Shown: positions 1 to 10,541 of the stretch, piece by piece
How the letters are laid out: every line of letters begins with the position of its first letter
How positions within the stretch are numbered: the stretch's first letter is position 1
Assembly (NCBI GenBank): GCA_903937385.1
Contig: CAIZZF010000030.1
Location: 93,322-157,321 of the forward strand
Length of the DNA stretch: 64,000 nt
DNA from: an uncultured Holophagaceae bacterium
Lineage (GTDB): Bacteria > Acidobacteriota > Holophagae > Holophagales > Holophagaceae
Reading direction: 5' to 3'
The notes under the pieces: generated by a model
Databases searched by the model: none
What the model was told of the DNA's origin: nothing
What the model saw: the letters and a program-made list of their open reading frames with translations, nothing else
Position numbers and translations under genes: made by a program

Positions 1-2046
1 GGTTTCCTTGGTGGTGAAGAACGGGTCCATCGCCTTCTCCAGCACCGCCTTGGGCATCCCAATCCCATTGTCTTCAACCATGACTTCGACCCAGTCCTGG
101 TCGATATTCCGGGTGTGCAGGGTGAGGATGCCATTTTCGGGCATGGCATCCACTGCATTGACGCACAGGTTCATGAAGGCATGGGCCAGGGCGCTGGCAT
201 CGCCCAGGATGGGGCGAAGCTCACCCTCCAAGTCCATATCCAGCCGGACCTTGGACAGGGTCGTCCGCTCCAGAAGCGCAACTTCCTCCCTGAGAATCGC
301 ATTCAGGTCGAGCTTGTTGTTCTTAGCGGGGCTATGCCGGGCAAAGTTCAGAAGGCTCTTGACCATCTTGCCGCCTCTTTCAGTGGCTTTGCAGATGGTG
401 CCAAGGGCCTGGTAAAGGGGACTGCCGGGAGGTTGGCTCTCGATGTGGGCCGATGCCAGACCGAGGATGGCTCCCAGGACATTGTTCATGTCGTGGGCGA
501 CGCCCCCGGCCAAGGTGCCGAGGCTCTCCATTTTTTGGGATTGCAGCAGTTGGGCTTGGAGCTTGGACTTCTCCGCCTCAGCTTGGCGGGCTTCGGTGAC
601 GTCCCGGTTGATGCCGACCATTCGAACCGGAGTGCCTTCCTGGTCTCTCAGCACCTTGGCATTGGCCTTGATCCAGCGGACCGTCCCGTCCCGGTGCCGG
701 ACCCGGAATTCCGTGTCGAATGGAGCTTCGCCCCTGATGGTGGCCTCGCACTCCCGAATCGCCCTCTCCAAGTCCTCCGGATGCAGGCCGTCCTTCCAGT
801 CCTGCAGGGTGCCATTGCTTTCCTGGCGGGTTGTTCCGTAGAACTCAAACATCTGGTCATCCCAGATCATGGTTCCCGACAGGAGGTCCCAGTCCCATAC
901 GGCTAAATGGGCGGAGTCCGTCGCAAGCTGCATACGCTGATTGCTCTCCCGAAGGGCCTCCTCCTTCCGCTCCAGCGCGGTGATGTCGTGCCCAATCCCC
1001 AGCACGCCGACGATCCTTCCCTCTTCATCGAGCATCGGCGTTTTGATCGTATCCAGCAGTGCGCGATGGCCATCATCCGCAAAGACAATCCATTCCTCGT
1101 TCCTGCAGGGTCTACCAGCGGCCATGGCCTTGCGGTCATGCTCCCGGAACGAGTCTGCCGTTTCCTTGTCCACAAAATCGTAGTCCGTCTTGCCACAGAT
1201 GTCTGATTCGCTAGCCCCGATGAAGCGCTCGAACATCTTGTTGCAGGACAGGTAGACGCCGTCAGAGTCCTTCAGCCAGATCATGTCAGGGATCGTGTTG
1301 ACCAGGGTGCGATAGCGCTTCTCACTCTCATAGAATCGTTTGGCCTCCCCCTTCAGCTCGGTGTAGCGAGAGTCGAGCAGGGACACCATGGTTCCCAAGG
1401 ACAGGCGCAGTACGTCCAACTCCCCTCTGAATACATAGTCATCAAGGGGAGCGGGTTGCCTCTCTCCGCTGCTAACCGAGACGGCGTATCTTTCAAGGTT
1501 TTTGAGTGGCCTCAGCACGCTCCTGTTCAAAATATAGTAAAGGCAGTAGATAAGCAGGAAGTCCAGCAGCAGGATGCTGACCAGGAGATAGAGACTGTTG
1601 GTCGCGATCTGCTGTCTCAAGAAGTTTGTGGTTGCTGTCAGCGTGATGGTTCCAAGCTGCTCACCATCGAAAAGGATTGGTAACTCCTTGGTGAGACTTC
1701 CTGACTGGATTCTTGCCGGCTCGCCCGTGACAGGCCTCCATCTGTCATCCCGGCTTCGGGCATAGACACTGTCATTCGTTTTGACAACGACTGCGGTGAG
1801 CACTCTGTCCTTCATCGCCGCATCGAGCACCCTCTCGACCTGGGGCTTGTCGATGGTCCAGAGGGCTGCGGCAATGGAGGTCTGAAGCTGTTCTGTCGTT
1901 AAGGTCAGCCGAGTGTTTAGCCTATCAATTTCATTATTTCGGTTGATGACAGCATTCAGCAGAGCGTAAATCAATAAAAAAACCGTTGCTACCGCCACGA
2001 ATGACGAGATCAGGAGCGTTGATAGAGAGCGACTTCTCGCCAGCAT
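1..2046 (-). CDS. Membrane sensor histidine kinase with two PAS domains (3' end cut by window edge)
   Basis: Signal-sensing kinase that would autophosphorylate and pass phosphate to an unseen response regulator. The reverse strand is open from an ATG at 2046 to base 1 (682 codons, no stop). Order: TM helix (residues ~8-32), ~100-residue periplasmic segment, second TM, a linker, then two PAS domains (first contains IPDMIWLKDSDGVYLS, second ends VGINRDVTEARQ). The HisKA H-box GGVAHDMNNVLG has His518, and the ATPase begins with VEDNGIGMP and DPFFTTKE at the edge. A receiver domain beyond the edge is possible. It lies 48 bp downstream of a binding-protein gene on the same strand, suggesting a joint sensing unit. 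The start was chosen because other frames stop at once and the ATG leads straight into the TM helix. Confidence 0.88.
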   Translation of the reverse strand, partial: MLARSRSLSTLLISSFVAVATVFLLIYALLNAVINRNNEIDRLNTRLTLTTEQLQTSIAAALWTIDKPQVERVLDAAMKDRVLTAVVVKTNDSVYARSRDDRWRPVTGEPARIQSGSLTKELPILFDGEQLGTITLTATTNFLRQQIATNSLYLLVSILLLDFLLIYCLYYILNRSVLRPLKNLERYAVSVSSGERQPAPLDDYVFRGELDVLRLSLGTMVSLLDSRYTELKGEAKRFYESEKRYRTLVNTIPDMIWLKDSDGVYLSCNKMFERFIGASESDICGKTDYDFVDKETADSFREHDRKAMAAGRPCRNEEWIVFADDGHRALLDTIKTPMLDEEGRIVGVLGIGHDITALERKEEALRESNQRMQLATDSAHLAVWDWDLLSGTMIWDDQMFEFYGTTRQESNGTLQDWKDGLHPEDLERAIRECEATIRGEAPFDTEFRVRHRDGTVRWIKANAKVLRDQEGTPVRMVGINRDVTEARQAEAEKSKLQAQLLQSQKMESLGTLAGGVAHDMNNVLGAILGLASAHIESQPPGSPLYQALGTICKATERGGKMVKSLLNFARHSPAKNNKLDLNAILREEVALLERTTLSKVRLDMDLEGELRPILGDASALAHAFMNLCVNAVDAMPENGILTLHTRNIDQDWVEVMVEDNGIGMPKAVLEKAMDPFFTTKET

Positions 2047-2094
2047 CCATCATCCTAAAAAGAAAGCGAGTGACAAAACCAAGCAGGACATTCT

Positions 2095-2859
2095 CTATTT
2101 CTGGAGTTGGTGGTTGGGACTGGAATCCAGATGATTCGCTTCGATGCTCTTGGTCAGAGAGGCCAGCTCTCCGCTGGCAAACATGGACTTGATGACCTTG
2201 GAGATTCGTGGGGCCAGGTCCGCCTTGGATGGGATCAGGGCATTGTAGAGATCTCTCTTGGCCAGCTTGGCAACCGGTTTGATGTCCTTCAAGTTCAGCT
2301 GCTTCAATGTATCCATGCCATTGATATAAGCGTCGACAGCGATATCTATTCGATCAAGACTGAGCATCTTGAACAGCTGCTCCACGGAATTCACGACCAC
2401 AAGATTGGGCACTCCCTCGGTCACAGTCTGGGCATGAGCGACGCCCCGGATGATGCCAACCCGATACTGATGCAGATCAGCCGGCGAGTTCACCACGATC
2501 GTCCGACCACTTTTCGCAAAGGCAGTGGTCACAAGAAAGTAGTAAGCGGGCTCAACCTTGATTAGGCCCGGGTTCTTTTCAAAATAGGCACCGACCCGCG
2601 CGACTTCACCATCAATCTGGTTGTTGAGAACCCGGTTGTTGTTCCGGGCTGGGGGAGATGGCTCCACCTTGGCATTCAATCCGGCGCGTCTATAGATTTC
2701 AGTCAGCAGCTCGCCGGCCACATGTTGCAGGACCTCGCCCTGATTCAAACTCAGGACCACCGTCTGGGCCTGAACCTGCGAAGGGGATGCGGTCACCAAC
2801 AGTGCCACCCAGGCCAGGAAGGCACAACAGAACGGCTGGAGACCTGTCTTCCTTCTCAT
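2095..2859 (-). CDS. Periplasmic solute-binding protein (family 3-like)
   Basis: 254 residues with a signal peptide (basic MRRK, hydrophobic core, cleavage after about VQAQ). The body resembles extracellular solute-binding proteins of family 3: an early LLTEIYRRAGL helix, a central NSPADLHQYRVGIIRG hinge-like stretch and SVEQLFKMLSLDRIDIAVD in lobe 2. No transporter permease or ATPase lies nearby. The next gene on the same strand, 48 bp on, is a membrane sensor kinase. A ligand-sensing role feeding that kinase is therefore more likely than uptake, but this is inference. The ligand is unknown. Confidence 0.72.
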   Translation of the reverse strand: MRRKTGLQPFCCAFLAWVALLVTASPSQVQAQTVVLSLNQGEVLQHVAGELLTEIYRRAGLNAKVEPSPPARNNNRVLNNQIDGEVARVGAYFEKNPGLIKVEPAYYFLVTTAFAKSGRTIVVNSPADLHQYRVGIIRGVAHAQTVTEGVPNLVVVNSVEQLFKMLSLDRIDIAVDAYINGMDTLKQLNLKDIKPVAKLAKRDLYNALIPSKADLAPRISKVIKSMFASGELASLTKSIEANHLDSSPNHQLQK

Positions 2860-3313
2860 CCGAAACCCCGGTGCGCTGGCAATGGACTACCGCTCATGTT
2901 CGGGGTTGGCAGACGAGGGACGCGCCTCCAGCACCCCTTGGTTCAGGCTCAATTCCTAATCCGAACAGCAATACTTCCTTACCTATCGGACAGGATGGAG
3001 AGCCAGCTAATTCCTAACCGAATTCACGGAGACCCTCTCTGCATCGGTATTAAATTCATTTTATCAAGTTATTAAAAGGCCAAATATAACAACAAAAAGA
3101 TCATGTTATTGGGACCTTCGGTGAGCACCTCGGGTGCGGTAAGCGTGCCAGGGGGTATCCCGTTGCCCGCATTCGCCTGATGGGTAGCCGGTGGTTCCTG
3201 AAAAAATTCCTTGTACACGGCCACACAATGCCAAAAACCGTCCAAACCCAGCGGAGCAGGCGCTGTCAGCTGGCTGGGTGGGCTCTTCTGCCCCGCTTCA
3301 AGCCTGCGCCTGC
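2860..3313. promoter_or_regulatory. 454-bp gap holding an AT-rich candidate promoter for the binding protein-kinase pair
   Basis: No credible gene is seen. About 3040-3110 is strikingly AT-rich for this genome, with runs of A/T and the inverted pair TAACAACA / TGTTATT, and would suit a minus-strand promoter. About 3120-3215 is GC-rich and can form small hairpins, for example GCACC-TCG-GGTGC. I could not match it to a known riboswitch class. ORFs through the gap look like shadows. Confidence 0.3.
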
Positions 3314-3952
3314 CTACACCTTGCTCCAGGGCACTTCGCCCGCGGCAAGGAAGGCCTCGCCGTCCAGGCCCTGGTCTTCGGCGCGCTTGATCAGGTGCTG
3401 GAGGGCCTCGGCGGTGGCTTCGGCGTCCTGCAGGGCGCGGTGGGCGCGGGTGTTGGTGATGCCCAGGAACTCGCAGAGCTCGCCGAGGCTGCGCCGGGGC
3501 AGCTCGGGAATCAGCCGCTTGGCCAGCAGCCGGGTGCAGATGAGGCGGTGGCGGCGCCAGACCCCCTCCGGCAGCCAGGCCTTGAGGAAGCTGCCGTCGT
3601 AGGGGGCATGGTGGGCCACCCAGACGCGGCCTTCGAGCTGGGGCATGAGCTTCAGGGCGACTTGCTCCCAGGGAGGGGCGCCCGCCAGCATGGGCAGGGA
3701 GATGCCGGTGAGGCGCTGGATCTCTTCCGGCAGGAACCCCTGGATGGAGGCCAGGCTGGAGTAGCGGTCCTCGACCACCAGGCCCGAGAGCCGCACCAGG
3801 CCCACCTCCGTGATCTCCGAGGGCTGGATGAACCGCCCGTCCTTGCCCCAGCGGGCCTTGGGGCTGCCGCCCGTGGTCTCCAGGTCGATCACCGCGAAGC
3901 TCAGCTCCCGTAGGACGGGGGAGCTGGATTCGAGGAGGGGTTGCTGGGTCAT
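3314..3952 (-). CDS. DnaQ-like DEDDh 3'-5' exonuclease
   Basis: 212-residue exonuclease of the RNase T/DnaQ superfamily, expected to remove 3' nucleotides with two metal ions. Visible catalytic residues: D23 and E25 in VIDLETTGG, D119 in HHAPYDGSFL, and H171 with D176 in AHRALQDAEA, giving the DEDDh signature. It is shorter than a full DNA polymerase III epsilon subunit and lacks an obvious polymerase-binding tail, so it may be a stand-alone repair or RNA-processing nuclease. Its ATG overlaps the stop of the upstream zinc-ribbon gene (ATGA), implying translational coupling. Confidence 0.85.
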   Translation of the reverse strand: MTQQPLLESSSPVLRELSFAVIDLETTGGSPKARWGKDGRFIQPSEITEVGLVRLSGLVVEDRYSSLASIQGFLPEEIQRLTGISLPMLAGAPPWEQVALKLMPQLEGRVWVAHHAPYDGSFLKAWLPEGVWRRHRLICTRLLAKRLIPELPRRSLGELCEFLGITNTRAHRALQDAEATAEALQHLIKRAEDQGLDGEAFLAAGEVPWSKV

Positions 3953-4377
3953 GCGCTGACCAGGGTCTTCAAGCCGGACTGGAACAGCACATCCACCTTC
4001 TTGCCGAGGCGCCGTTGCACGCGGCCCAGGCCAAAGGTGGGGTGGTCCATCCAGGCGCCTTCCTCCCAGACCTCGGAGACGCGGTAGGGCCGGGCCGAGG
4101 CGCCACCCTGTTCCCGGATCAGGGTCTCCTGGAACTGGGCGGACAGGGAGTTGGGTCGAGAGCCGCCGGTTTTTGCTGCGGCCGGAAGGCGCGGGACGCG
4201 GGGGCTGCGGACGAGGGGCTCGGGCTTGGCCGCGCGGTACTTGTGCACAGACCGGCAGTTGCCGCAGATGAGCCGGTCGGGCACGCCATCGGAGGCGGTC
4301 AGCACCTGATGACGGGTCTCCCCACCGCAGCGGCCGCAGGGGGCATCCACATCCTGGCCAGCATAGTAGATCTTCAT
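3949..4377 (-). CDS. Zinc-ribbon protein of unknown function
   Basis: 142 residues. The N-terminus has two CxxC pairs (C14/C17 and C38/C41) forming a probable zinc ribbon. A basic, Pro/Ala-rich linker follows. The C-terminal ~40 residues read HPTFGLGRVQRR...KVDVLFQSGLKTL, a small beta motif like those in nucleic-acid-binding proteins that follow a 'fast/low-entropy path' pattern. It sits 72 bp after valS and overlaps the exonuclease gene by 4 bp, so the three are probably co-transcribed. A role in nucleic-acid binding is inference. Confidence 0.65.
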   Translation of the reverse strand: MKIYYAGQDVDAPCGRCGGETRHQVLTASDGVPDRLICGNCRSVHKYRAAKPEPLVRSPRVPRLPAAAKTGGSRPNSLSAQFQETLIREQGGASARPYRVSEVWEEGAWMDHPTFGLGRVQRRLGKKVDVLFQSGLKTLVSA

Positions 4378-4449
4378 GGCGTGAGACTCCCTGGGCCCTG
4401 GCCCGCAGGCTTCGCCAGCGTTTCAGACTCTTTGTTCATGCCCACCAGA

Positions 4450-7065
<2,616 letters not shown>

Positions 7066-7262
7066 GGGAATCCTTGGGGGCCGGGCCGGGCTCTGGGTCG
7101 GGAAGGCCGACCCGGAAGACAGAAGACACCAAGGAACCCGGTCAACCGGCGAGCTCTTGGTCCCGAAGCTACCAGTCTACCTGTGGAGTCAGGCCGCTTC
7201 CAGCGGGGGGCGCCCGGCGGACCCGGAAGCTGAGACGATGGAGGGGTCCCTGAGGAGCCCCC

Positions 7263-7973
7263 ATGACCTTCCGAGCCCTCCCCCTTGCCTCGCTGCTGCT
7301 GGCCTGGCCGATGGCGGCGGGCCCCATTGAGGGCCTGATCCTACCCATCCGCCAGTCCGAGGTCTGCGCCCCCGTGGCCAGCCGCATCCTGGCTCTGAAG
7401 GTGGGGGAGGGGCAGGCGGTCAAGGCCGGGGAGACCCTGGCCCTGCTCGACGGCAGGCTGGAAGAGCTGGAGATGAAGCGGGCCAAGCTGTTGTTGGAGC
7501 GGCGGGAGTTCGAGGCCAAGAGCACCCAGCGCCTCTACGACAGCCGGATCCTCCCCGAGGCCAAGGCTCTGGAGTCGCGCATCGAGCTGGAGCTGGCCCG
7601 GCTGCACTACGAGACGGCCCTGGAGCAGGTCCGGCTGCGCACGGTCCTGGCCCCCCTGGATGGCGTGGTGGTGGTCCGCAGCCGGGAGGTGGGGGAGTCG
7701 GTCTCCACTGCCCAGCCCCTGTTCCGCATCCAGGACCTCAGCCGGGTGCTGGTGCTGTGCGCCGTGGCGCCGGAGGCCCTGGGCGCCCTGAAGCCCGGGC
7801 AGAAGCTCAAGGTACAGCTGCTGCCCCTGGCGCCCGAGGGAGCCTTCGAGGGCGAGGTGGTCCTTGTCGCCGCCTGCGCGGATGCCGAGGGCAAGGTGCA
7901 GGTGAAGGTGGTGGTGGAGAACCCCGAGCGCCGCATCCGCCCGGGCCTGCGGGCCCAAGTGGAGCTGCCTTAG
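7263..7973 (+). CDS. Orphan HlyD/RND-type periplasmic adaptor
   Basis: 236 residues. A signal peptide (LLAWPMAAG) is followed by a biotinyl-lipoyl-like half (APVASRILALKVGEGQAV), a short charged coiled-coil hairpin (~55-110), the second half (VLAPLDGVVVVRSREVGE) and a beta-barrel domain. This is the membrane-fusion-protein fold that bridges inner-membrane pumps and outer-membrane channels. It is shorter than usual (350-400), and no pump or TolC gene is adjacent: valS diverges on one side and convergent genes lie on the other. It has a strong RBS (GAGGAG, 5-6 bp before the ATG). The partner is unknown. Confidence 0.75.
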   Translation: MTFRALPLASLLLAWPMAAGPIEGLILPIRQSEVCAPVASRILALKVGEGQAVKAGETLALLDGRLEELEMKRAKLLLERREFEAKSTQRLYDSRILPEAKALESRIELELARLHYETALEQVRLRTVLAPLDGVVVVRSREVGESVSTAQPLFRIQDLSRVLVLCAVAPEALGALKPGQKLKVQLLPLAPEGAFEGEVVLVAACADAEGKVQVKVVVENPERRIRPGLRAQVELP

Positions 7974-7981
7974 GCGGCAAC

Positions 7982-8116
7982 GGGCAACCACTCTCGCAGA
8001 GGATGCGGAGATGGCTGAGGTTCGCAGAGAACAGCGGGTAACCCCCAGCCCTCAGCGCCCCTCCGCCCCCATCGTCCCTTCTCTGCGAGCGTGGTTGCTT
8101 TCCCCTGAGCGTGCGG
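7982..8116. repeat. Dispersed palindromic repeat, copy 1
   Basis: ~135-bp imperfect palindrome. The left arm contains GCAACCACTCTCGCAGAG. The right arm, read in reverse complement, contains GCAACCACGCTCGCAGAG. Internal GGCTGAGG / CCTCAGC and TTCGCAGAGAACAGCGGG segments are shared with the copy at 17744-17865. It lies between the 3' ends of two convergent genes. No ORF in it is credible. Confidence 0.8.
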
Positions 8117-8194
8117 AGAATACACAGGAAGTGGGGTTGGCGTGTCTTGGCTCCTTCCCTGCATTCCCGGATGATCCTTATTTCTTTCCGGCGC

Positions 8195-8857
8195 CTAATC
8201 CCCGTCGCTGCGCTCCCAGACCTCTTCCCACTCCAGGTCGGTCCACCACTCCATCTCGAGGCCGTCGCAGGTCTTGCCGTAGGAGGGGCAGGCGATGCAG
8301 CCGTCGCCCCGGTGGACCTCGGCGTCATGTTCGGGAGGGTAGCGAACGATCAGGTCCAGGCCCGCTTCCCGGGCCGCCGCCTCGGTGTCGGTCATGGGCC
8401 GGCTGGGCAGGTCCAGGACGTGGAAGCGCCGCAGCCGCTCCCGGCTCTCGGGGAACATGACGGAGTTCTCGGCGTCGATGTGCCGCCAGAGCGAGCGGCT
8501 GTAAGCCACGGCCAGCTCCTGCAGGCGCAGCCGATCGGCCTCGGCGGCCAGGGGGCTGTCCAGCAGCTCGGCCAGCCCGTCCAGCAGGCCACCCATGCGG
8601 TGGTGCTCGCCGGTGAGGGCCGGGATGGGACCGCGCTCGGCGGGCAGCTCGGCCCGCTCCACCAGGGCCCGGAAGAGGACGGCCTCTTCCTTGTCGTGGT
8701 GGAAGGTGCCGGCGTAGTGGCGGAAGAAGGCCAGGAACCGTGCGCCATCTGCGGGATCGCCGCCGCCGGCCAGGCGGGCAGTCACGAAGGCGCGCAGCGA
8801 GCCCAGCACCTGCTCGATGAGGTCGTGTTCGGCGTGGAGGTCGGCGATCAGCTGCAT
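8195..8857 (-). CDS. Hemerythrin HHE-domain protein with Cys-containing tail
   Basis: 220 residues. The first ~140 form a hemerythrin-like four-helix bundle with candidate di-iron ligands H8/H11, H48, H53/H54, E57/E58, H85/H86, H127 and E130. Such domains bind O2 or sense iron, oxygen or nitric oxide. The C-terminal third is not typical of HHE proteins and carries C187, C190 and C197 (CIACPSYGKTC), possibly a metal or redox site. A longer ORF in the same frame starts inside bioB, but the true ATG at 8857 is 2 bp after the bioB stop, which implies coupling to bioB. Confidence 0.8.
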   Translation of the reverse strand: MQLIADLHAEHDLIEQVLGSLRAFVTARLAGGGDPADGARFLAFFRHYAGTFHHDKEEAVLFRALVERAELPAERGPIPALTGEHHRMGGLLDGLAELLDSPLAAEADRLRLQELAVAYSRSLWRHIDAENSVMFPESRERLRRFHVLDLPSRPMTDTEAAAREAGLDLIVRYPPEHDAEVHRGDGCIACPSYGKTCDGLEMEWWTDLEWEEVWERSDGD

Positions 8858-8859
8858 GC

Positions 8860-9810
8860 TCAGGCCCGGACCGCGGCGCCTTCCACCCGCATCCCCAGAG
8901 ACTGGAGCAGCCACTGGTCGTGGTCCAGGCCGGGGCCGGGGGTGGTGAGCAGCTTCTCGCCGGTGAAGATGCTGTTGGCGCCCGCGAAGAAGCAGAGGGC
9001 CTGCAGCTCGTCGCTCATCTGGGCGCGGCCTGCGCTGAGCCGGATGCGGCTCTTGGGGAAGAGGATCCGTGCCGTGGCGATCATGCGCACCAGCTCGAGG
9101 GGGGGCAGGGGATCCACGTCCGCCAGGGGGGTGCCGTCCACGGCCACGAACTGGTTGATGGGGATGCTCTCGGGCGCGGGCTCCAGCTCTGTGAGCTCCT
9201 GCAGGAAGTGGATGCGCTGATCGATGGTCTCGCCCATGCCGACGATACCCCCGGAGCAGACCTCCAGGCCCGCGGCGCGCACGGCGGCGATGGTCTCCAG
9301 GCGCTCGTCGAACTTGCGGGTGGAGATGATGGTCTCGTAGAAGTCGCGGCTGCTGTCGATGTTGTGGTTGTAGACCTGGCAGCCGGCGGCCTTGAGCCGC
9401 TTGGCCTGGGGCTCGTTGAGCATGCCGAGGGTCACACAGACCTCCATGCCCAGGCCCGAGACGCCCTGCACCATCTCCAGCACCGCCTCGAAGTTGGCGT
9501 CGTCCTTCACCTCGCGCCAGGCCGCGCCCATGCAGTAGCGGGTGGAGCCCGCGGCCTTGGCCTCGGCGGCGCCGGCCAGCACCTTGGCGACGTCCTTGAG
9601 GGGCTCGACCTTGAGGGCGGTCTGGTAGCGGGCACTCTGGGGGCAGTAGGCACAGTCCTCGGGGCAGGCGCCGGTCTTGATGGAGTCCAGGGTGCAGAAC
9701 TGGATCTCCTCCGCGTTCCAGTGCTGCCGGTGGGCCGTGGCCGCCCGGTAGAGGAGCTCCGGCACGGGCAGGTCGTGGATGGATCGGATGGCAGCAGCGG
9801 TCGGGGGCAT
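8860..9810 (-). CDS. bioB: Biotin synthase (radical SAM)
   Basis: 316 residues. BioB inserts sulfur into dethiobiotin to make biotin, using a radical-SAM [4Fe-4S] cluster and a sacrificial [2Fe-2S] cluster. The radical-SAM motif CPEDCAYC gives C49, C53 and C56. YNHNIDSSRDFYE and GGIVGMGET are typical BioB segments, as is the late RLSAGRAQM with the Arg that binds the auxiliary cluster. Length is normal. No other biotin genes are nearby. It starts 23 bp after kdpE and is followed at once by the hemerythrin gene, so all four minus-strand genes may share a transcript. Confidence 0.96.
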   Translation of the reverse strand: MPPTAAAIRSIHDLPVPELLYRAATAHRQHWNAEEIQFCTLDSIKTGACPEDCAYCPQSARYQTALKVEPLKDVAKVLAGAAEAKAAGSTRYCMGAAWREVKDDANFEAVLEMVQGVSGLGMEVCVTLGMLNEPQAKRLKAAGCQVYNHNIDSSRDFYETIISTRKFDERLETIAAVRAAGLEVCSGGIVGMGETIDQRIHFLQELTELEPAPESIPINQFVAVDGTPLADVDPLPPLELVRMIATARILFPKSRIRLSAGRAQMSDELQALCFFAGANSIFTGEKLLTTPGPGLDHDQWLLQSLGMRVEGAAVRA

Positions 9811-9833
9811 GGGGCGCTCGCAAAGGGCCTATT

Positions 9834-10541
9834 CTACCCCGGGTCCGGCCCCTCTCGATCCAGGTTGAGCCGGTAGCCTACGTTGGGCTCGGTGAGCAGG
9901 TGGCAGGGCCGGGCGGAGTCCGGCTCGACCTTGCGGCGCAGCATGCCCATGTAGATGCGCAGGTAGTGGGTGTTGCCCTCGCCGCCCGGTCCCCACACCT
10001 CAGCCAGCAGCTGGGCGTGGGTGGCCACCTTGCCGTTCCGCCGGGCCAGGGCCTCCAGCAGCCGGTATTCCATGGCGGAGAGCTTCACCGGCACGCCAGC
10101 CTGGGTCACCTCCCGGCTCTCCAGGTCCACGCGCAGGCTGCCGCTGGTCAGGACGGGCCGGGGAACCTCGGCGGGAATGGTGTGGCGGAGGGCCACCCGC
10201 AGGCGGGCCAGGAGCTCCGCGGCGCCGAAGGGCTTGGCCAGATAGTCGTCGGCACCCAGGTCCAGGGCGCGCACCTTGTCCTTTTCCTGGTTGCGGGCGC
10301 TGAGGATCACCACCGGCTTGCGGCTCCAGGCCCGCAGCTCGCGCAGCACCGCCATGCCGTCGAGGTCGGGCAGGCCCAGGTCCAGCAGCACCAGGTCCGG
10401 GTTGTGGCTGCGCGCCAGGGCCAGGCCCTCTGTGGCCGTGGCGGCGCAGAGCACCTGGTAGGACTGGCCCGTGAGGGTGGGGACGAGAAAGCGGCGCAGG
10501 GGCTCCTCGTCCTCGATGATCAGGATCAGCGGGTGGTTCAC
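9834..10541 (-). CDS. kdpE: OmpR-family response regulator, KdpE-like
   Basis: 235 residues: a receiver domain with acidic pocket E10/D11, phospho-acceptor D54 (VLLDLGLPD) and LAKPFG lysine, then a winged-helix DNA-binding domain ending THYLRIYMGMLRRKVEPD and EPNVGYRL. These C-terminal signatures are characteristic of KdpE, which activates the Kdp potassium transporter operon. The ATG overlaps the kinase stop by 4 bp. No kdpFABC genes are visible, so the target lies elsewhere. Confidence 0.88.
   Translation of the reverse strand: MNHPLILIIEDEEPLRRFLVPTLTGQSYQVLCAATATEGLALARSHNPDLVLLDLGLPDLDGMAVLRELRAWSRKPVVILSARNQEKDKVRALDLGADDYLAKPFGAAELLARLRVALRHTIPAEVPRPVLTSGSLRVDLESREVTQAGVPVKLSAMEYRLLEALARRNGKVATHAQLLAEVWGPGGEGNTHYLRIYMGMLRRKVEPDSARPCHLLTEPNVGYRLNLDREGPDPG

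Noticed and set aside
3120..3215. Possible c-di-GMP (GEMM) or other riboswitch in the 2860-3313 gap.
   Set aside because: A GGGTAGCCGG-like segment and small hairpins exist, but the conserved GGGCAAACC and GGGACGCAAAGCC parts are missing on both strands.
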